Positions 6,378-10,141 of a stretch of DNA of 10,141 nt are shown here, piece after piece. A program made the translations under genes and the position numbers. The stretch's first letter is position 1; every line of letters starts with the position of its first letter. The DNA lies in assembly GCA_002898115.1 (NCBI GenBank), contig BDTL01000153.1, positions 1 to 10,141 of the forward strand, given 5' to 3'. The notes beneath the pieces are model-generated. The model did no database searches. It was not told the DNA's origin and saw only the letters and a list, made by a program, of their open reading frames with translations. The stretch comes from a bacterium BMS3Bbin02. Lineage in GTDB: Bacteria; Actinomycetota; Acidimicrobiia; Spongiisociales; UBA5794.

Positions 6378-7250
6378 ATGCGAAGTGTGAACAAGAGTCA
6401 TCACAGCATGCTCAGCGTCGCCGCGGTCCTCGTCATTATCTCGGCTGGCTGTGGCACCGACAAGCCGGCAGTCGCGGACGAACGTCCGCTGCCTGTCATC
6501 GATGTCGCGGTGACTGTTGCGCTCGAGGATCCTGCAGTCATCGGCGCATCCAATTCGTCCCGCTCATATGAAGCCACCCTGGTGGTGCAGCTGACGTTTG
6601 AGGACTCGGTCCGCAGTTCGCCGCTGGTGACGATCGGTGAGATCGTTTCGGTGGGCGACGTTGGAGTGGCGAACGGCGCCGGCGCTGAACGATCCAACGT
6701 TGTTGTCGACGAAATGAGCAACGAGCAACGCCCCCATGACTTTCAGGTGTTGACGGTCAGGGTGACCGAGATCCTTAGGGACGACGGAACCGGTGCTGAC
6801 ACCCTGGGTGTGGGCACACTTGTAGCGGTGGCACTACCCAACAGGACGAGCTCAACCTTCGTGCCGAAAACGATCGGCCCTCTTGATACCGTGGGGCTGC
6901 GCATTCTGATCAGTGGCCGATACAGGGTCGTGGGATATGACGATGGAGTCCCGAAGAAGATGGTCCTGGCGCGCCCGAGCGCGACGTACGTCGAGCTACC
7001 GTCGATCTCTGGAGAGTCGGCCCGTGGGGTCCGGCTGTGGACGCCGTACTCGGATCGTCGCACGCCAGCTTCGAGAGGTGAATTGTCGGAAACGGTGCTG
7101 GACGCGATGCAGTACACCGACGCTCCCGAGTTCTCGGACCTCCTGGCCAGGATCCCCGGGGCAGAAACACGCCCACGAGAGCAACACCTGGGTTACGACC
7201 AGGTGACGCGGACGACCCTTCCGCAACCCCCGCCAGGCAACGAGCCGTAG
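6378..7250 (+). CDS. Putative lipoprotein of unknown function
   Basis: 290 residues from ATG 6378 to TAG 7248-7250. The frame is open further upstream to 6192, but only this ATG places a lipoprotein signal at the N-terminus: basic MRSVNKSHH, hydrophobic MLSVAAVLVIIS, then lipobox ISAGC with Cys at 25. The mature part is acidic and beta-rich, with FQVLTVRVTEILRDD and VGTLVAVALPN, followed by ILISGRYRVVGYDDG, and a Pro-rich tail (TTLPQPPPGNEP). No catalytic motif or known domain was recognised. It should sit outside the membrane, anchored by lipid. It is transcribed away from the SLH/Fn3 gene across about 254 bp and toward the M23 peptidase gene, 42 bp of spacer away. GAAAGAG before the start is only a weak ribosome site. 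Confidence 0.75.
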   Translation: MRSVNKSHHSMLSVAAVLVIISAGCGTDKPAVADERPLPVIDVAVTVALEDPAVIGASNSSRSYEATLVVQLTFEDSVRSSPLVTIGEIVSVGDVGVANGAGAERSNVVVDEMSNEQRPHDFQVLTVRVTEILRDDGTGADTLGVGTLVAVALPNRTSSTFVPKTIGPLDTVGLRILISGRYRVVGYDDGVPKKMVLARPSATYVELPSISGESARGVRLWTPYSDRRTPASRGELSETVLDAMQYTDAPEFSDLLARIPGAETRPREQHLGYDQVTRTTLPQPPPGNEP

Positions 7251-7292
7251 GTCGTGCCTCGGGTAGACGGCTCCGATCGGTCGTCAGATTCG

Positions 7293-8105
7293 CTACAGCC
7301 CCGCATCGGTTGGTAGGAGATCACCGTTCGCCGGGGGTTCCCTATGGTCAAAGCGGATCGGAAGACCGGCGGCGAGCCACACACCGGCCCGGTCCATGGC
7401 TTGGACGTGAACGTGCGGTTCGGTGGAGTTGCCCGAGTTCCCGCACTCTGCGACCTTGGTTCCCCGGGTGACTCTGTCGCCACGTTTGACGAGCAGAGAT
7501 CCCCGTCGGAGATGGGCGACCAGCACATGTGCTCCGTCGTCCCTACGAACGACGATGTGATTACCTAGGACACCGACGGGACCGAAGAATTCTCGGACAC
7601 TCTCCGCGAGCAAGTAGATCAAACCGAGCGGTGAGGACCTGCTCAGGTGGTCTCTCATGAAGGACCTGGCACGGACGACCTCGCCGTTGATCGGAGCCAC
7701 AATGGGCTGTCCGAAACCCGGATACGCGCCCGGTCGCCGCGCTACTGACCACCAGGAGAACCGGGGCCGTGATCCATCGTCCGGATCAAAGACCAGGTCG
7801 ATGGCATAGGTCTGGGACCATGCGTGAACGAAGTGGCTCGGTACTCGTGATGTTGGACTGTTGATCGCTCTCCAGCGACCCTGCACGGGTGCTGTGACGT
7901 CGATGGGCTCTGCGTGCGGTGTGCCCAGCCTGAAGTACAGCGCCGTCGCAGGAATCACGGTCACGACCGTTATCCATGGCCACCACTGCGGAACCGGCAC
8001 GAGGACGCCGATCACCACTGAGACGATGGCGATCGCGGTCACGGGCATCCTGGTGCGCGCCGCGACACGCTGCCATGTCGAGACTACGAGACGTGTGGAG
8101 GCCAT
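7293..8105 (-). CDS. Membrane-anchored M23 (LytM-type) metallopeptidase family protein
   Basis: 270 residues from ATG 8105 (a GTG directly before it is the alternative) to TAG 7293-7295. Two hydrophobic segments at 21-38 and 43-58 should anchor it in the membrane. The M23 domain spans about 90-255: HAWSQTYAID (94-103) for the first zinc-site region, GQPIVAPINGEVV (132-144), GNHIVV (181-186), VLVAHL with H198, the KRGDRVTRGTKVAECGNSGNST stretch, and HVH (231-233). M23 enzymes cut peptide cross-links in cell-wall peptidoglycan using Asp and His zinc ligands; here D103 and H233 fit, with H198 and H231 as the catalytic pair. The usual HxGxD is not present as such: Thr99 is four residues before D103, and the His may be H94, as in M23 relatives reading Q-x-x-A-x-D. 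Activity is therefore probable, not certain. Confidence 0.85.
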   Translation of the reverse strand: MASTRLVVSTWQRVAARTRMPVTAIAIVSVVIGVLVPVPQWWPWITVVTVIPATALYFRLGTPHAEPIDVTAPVQGRWRAINSPTSRVPSHFVHAWSQTYAIDLVFDPDDGSRPRFSWWSVARRPGAYPGFGQPIVAPINGEVVRARSFMRDHLSRSSPLGLIYLLAESVREFFGPVGVLGNHIVVRRDDGAHVLVAHLRRGSLLVKRGDRVTRGTKVAECGNSGNSTEPHVHVQAMDRAGVWLAAGLPIRFDHREPPANGDLLPTDAGL

Positions 8106-8139
8106 CACCGGTCATCGTATCACCGACCCGGACCGGTGA
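8105..8139. repeat. Inverted repeat covering the start of the M23 gene
   Basis: TCACCGGTC (8105-8113) and GACCGGTGA (8131-8139) are perfect 9-bp inverted arms around 17 bases. On the - strand the second arm ends at the first base of the M23 ATG. It sits in the 58-bp gap after the large SLH gene. It could end that transcript, hide the M23 start in RNA, or be an operator; the sequence alone does not decide. Confidence 0.5.
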
Positions 8140-8163
8140 CGGGATGTCCGTTGCCCTCGGCGC

Positions 8164-10141
8164 CTAGTCTCGCCAGATACCGTATTCGAGGTTCTTGCGG
8201 GGTGGGAAGGGAACGTTCTCACGATTCCCTGCGCCACCTGTTTGGTAGCAGATGAATTCCTGGCTCCACGGATCCCATGAGACACAGCCGATTCGGCTTG
8301 CGGTGGCATTCTTGGCAATCGCGAGCTTGAAACCTGGTTCGACGTATTGGCGTAGGGCGTTCGAGGCACCCGGGTCTACGAGGCCTTGGGCAAAGGGGTC
8401 GGTGAAATACTCACCCTGGCCGAGGGCGTGATCAGCATCGAACTCGAAGTTGCCTCGCCATGTGGCGAGGAAGATCTGTCTTCGAGTCGCGTCGAATCGC
8501 TCAAGGTCGCGCACGACCACATCGTTGCATGTACCGTTGGCACAGGCTGATATCGGGTTGATGATGTCGAACTCGTGCTCGAACACCACCATGCCGAGGT
8601 TACGGACCGCATCCGTCTCGAACCTCGAGTCCCAACGCTCGTAGTTGTCGCTCGCGGCACCCACGTTGATCGTGCGTTTCTGCCGATCGGACACCTCGTC
8701 GACGAGTGCAGGCATCGAGTATCCGCAGTTCGTCGGGTTCAACACGTTGCCGTCGCTGTCGGTGGCTACTCCGTAGTCGTTCTTATATCCGACCGAGAAT
8801 TTCTCATTTCCCGCCTTGTCGTACACCATGATGAACAGCGTGTGGAACCGGGCACATATTCGTCTCTCGAACGCCGTTCCCGCATGGATGATGAATCGGA
8901 GCCAGTAGTCACCGTCGGGAGATTCCATGATGAACTCTTTGAATCCGCCGTGGGGTTCGACCTGCGGTACCGCTGCGGCCACGTATCCGTAACCGACGAG
9001 GGGGTTCCCGGGGATGAGTGCGGGGTCGGAGCCGTGGTCGTGTCCGTAATAACACCAGTAGACGGGATCAATTTGAGGGTGCCAGTTCACATAGGACTTG
9101 CCGTCAGGGGCGACCGTTGTGTTGAGCTCGTGCACCCACGCAGAACATGGACGATTCGGCAGCGGTGCGGTCCAGCCCTCAGGAGCCGGAGGTGTCGGCG
9201 TCGGATCACCGTCTGCTTCTGCGAGCAGTACGAGGTACATTCTGCGCCAACCGTTCTGACCTTCGACACTGCCTAGCTTGACGTCACCGGCAGCGAAGTC
9301 TTTCTCGTAGACGTCGTGAATGCGGTCATCGATGATGACGGTACCGCCCTTGGTCCACCCGGATAGCCAACCGGGTGAAGTTTCGTCGCTTCGCCATACG
9401 ACACCGACGCGGGCGTCGCGGTTCAAGGTGAATCGGAACCAGTCCGGGTCAGGGCCGCGGTTGAGGTGTTCCCACCGGGTTGATGGTGACAACAAGTCCC
9501 ATCCTGCGTACCGGCCGGGGCTGTTCACGCTATCGACATCATCGGGATCGGGTAGAACGTCCAGACCGATGGCGAACGAGCGTGGCGAGTAGCGGGCGTT
9601 GTAGATGTCGGGGATCTGACCCTCGCTGGTGTCGCGACGTGACTCGTAGCGCGCAACGAGCGCATTGTCACCATCGTCGAGGGTGAACCCCGGTGGCGGT
9701 TCGGTTGGTAGGTCGAGTGCTCTCGTGAGAAACGTCGCCATCTCCGCGCGGGTCACCCGGGAGTATGGACAGAACTGGTCGTTCGCCGGCGGGTTGCAGC
9801 CCTGGGTGATCCCGGCCTGTGCGAGCTTCTCAATGTCGGCTTCGAAGATCGACTCGTCATCGTCGACGAAAGTTGTTGACCCGGAATCAGTCAGTTTGAG
9901 TGCGCGAACGAGGAACGCAGCCATCTGTCCGCGTGTGACGAAGCTGTCCGGGCAGAATGCTGTGTTGGCGGGCGGATTGCAGCCTTTGGTGATCCCGGCG
10001 GCTGCGATCCGCTCGATCGACCCTTCAAATATCGAAGTGTTGTCGTCGATGAACTCGATGCCGTTTGCAGGCGGTAGTGACAGTGCGCGGTCCAGGAACG
10101 CTGCCATTTCGCCGCGTGTCACCGCGTCCTCGGGGCAGAAC
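8164..10141 (-). CDS. Large secreted SLH-repeat protein with an unrecognised C-terminal region, N-terminus outside the window
   Basis: The frame is open from the right edge to TAG 8164-8166, 658 visible residues; a GTG at 10122 is inside an SLH repeat and is not the start. It begins with the tail of one SLH-like repeat (FCPEDAVTRGEMAAFLDRAL, 1-20), then two complete ones at 28-82 and 90-143, so at least three. A linker leads to a beta-rich region (about 152-310) with DPDWFRFTLNRDARVGVVWR and GWLSGWTKGG, then a short Pro/Thr linker (312-320). The C-terminal part (326-658) carries VNWHPQIDPVYWCYYGHDHGSDP (H354, C363, H367, H369), several further Cys, and ends LEYGIWRD. I do not recognise this part; the His cluster suggests metal or ligand binding, which is inference. 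The SLH repeats imply cell-surface attachment. The last gene before the 58-bp gap to the M23 peptidase on the same strand. Confidence 0.82.
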   Translation of the reverse strand, partial: FCPEDAVTRGEMAAFLDRALSLPPANGIEFIDDNTSIFEGSIERIAAAGITKGCNPPANTAFCPDSFVTRGQMAAFLVRALKLTDSGSTTFVDDDESIFEADIEKLAQAGITQGCNPPANDQFCPYSRVTRAEMATFLTRALDLPTEPPPGFTLDDGDNALVARYESRRDTSEGQIPDIYNARYSPRSFAIGLDVLPDPDDVDSVNSPGRYAGWDLLSPSTRWEHLNRGPDPDWFRFTLNRDARVGVVWRSDETSPGWLSGWTKGGTVIIDDRIHDVYEKDFAAGDVKLGSVEGQNGWRRMYLVLLAEADGDPTPTPPAPEGWTAPLPNRPCSAWVHELNTTVAPDGKSYVNWHPQIDPVYWCYYGHDHGSDPALIPGNPLVGYGYVAAAVPQVEPHGGFKEFIMESPDGDYWLRFIIHAGTAFERRICARFHTLFIMVYDKAGNEKFSVGYKNDYGVATDSDGNVLNPTNCGYSMPALVDEVSDRQKRTINVGAASDNYERWDSRFETDAVRNLGMVVFEHEFDIINPISACANGTCNDVVVRDLERFDATRRQIFLATWRGNFEFDADHALGQGEYFTDPFAQGLVDPGASNALRQYVEPGFKLAIAKNATASRIGCVSWDPWSQEFICYQTGGAGNRENVPFPPRKNLEYGIWRD

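Noticed and set aside
7251..7292. Weak hairpin around GACGGCTCCGATCGGTCGTC as terminator between the lipoprotein and M23 genes
   Set aside because: Only four good pairs before wobbles and a mismatch; not convincing by eye.

Overview
The window looks like chromosomal DNA of a free-living, moderately high-GC actinobacterium. The best guess is an uncultured Acidimicrobiia-like lineage. This rests on the Cys-containing SLH-like repeats (GITQGCNPP..FCP..VTR.QMAAFL.RAL), actinobacterial-style lipoprotein signals, and frequent GTG/ATG starts with 1-4 bp gene overlaps. The taxonomic placement is inference. No tRNA, rRNA, CRISPR array, insertion sequence or phage gene is visible.

Left block (1-3064, + strand): the distal part of an ABC import operon of the SsuABC/TauABC/NMT1-THI5 class. 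In order it holds the C-terminal end of one permease, an ATPase (GTGA overlap), a second complete permease (1-bp overlap) and a substrate-binding lipoprotein with a strong ribosome binding site. The operon ends at a strong inverted repeat (3029-3064), which probably terminates transcription from both sides.

Middle block (6123-3071, - strand), read right to left: a secreted protein with two SLH-like and two fibronectin-III-like modules; a 58-aa two-helix membrane protein; a DUF1684 protein; a 60-aa membrane protein related to the 58-aa one; and an AhpD/carboxymuconolactone-decarboxylase-like protein. The last gene is the highlight. Its reading frame is interrupted by one in-frame TGA exactly where the second Cys of the family's CxxC...H redox motif should be. 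The frame continues for 117 sense codons with family-like sequence. Directly after the TGA is a hairpin that fits the bacterial SECIS rules. I read it as a selenoprotein with a CxxU motif, embedded in a small gene cluster with DUF1684 and a pair of paralogous membrane microproteins.

Right block (6378-10141): a + strand lipoprotein of unknown function, divergent from the SLH/Fn3 gene across about 254 bp with no gene. Convergent to it is a membrane-anchored M23 (LytM) peptidase on the - strand. Upstream of that, also on the - strand, is a large SLH-repeat protein that runs off the window edge and carries a C-terminal region I do not recognise, with a CYYGHDHGSDP motif. The right half as a whole appears devoted to the cell envelope.
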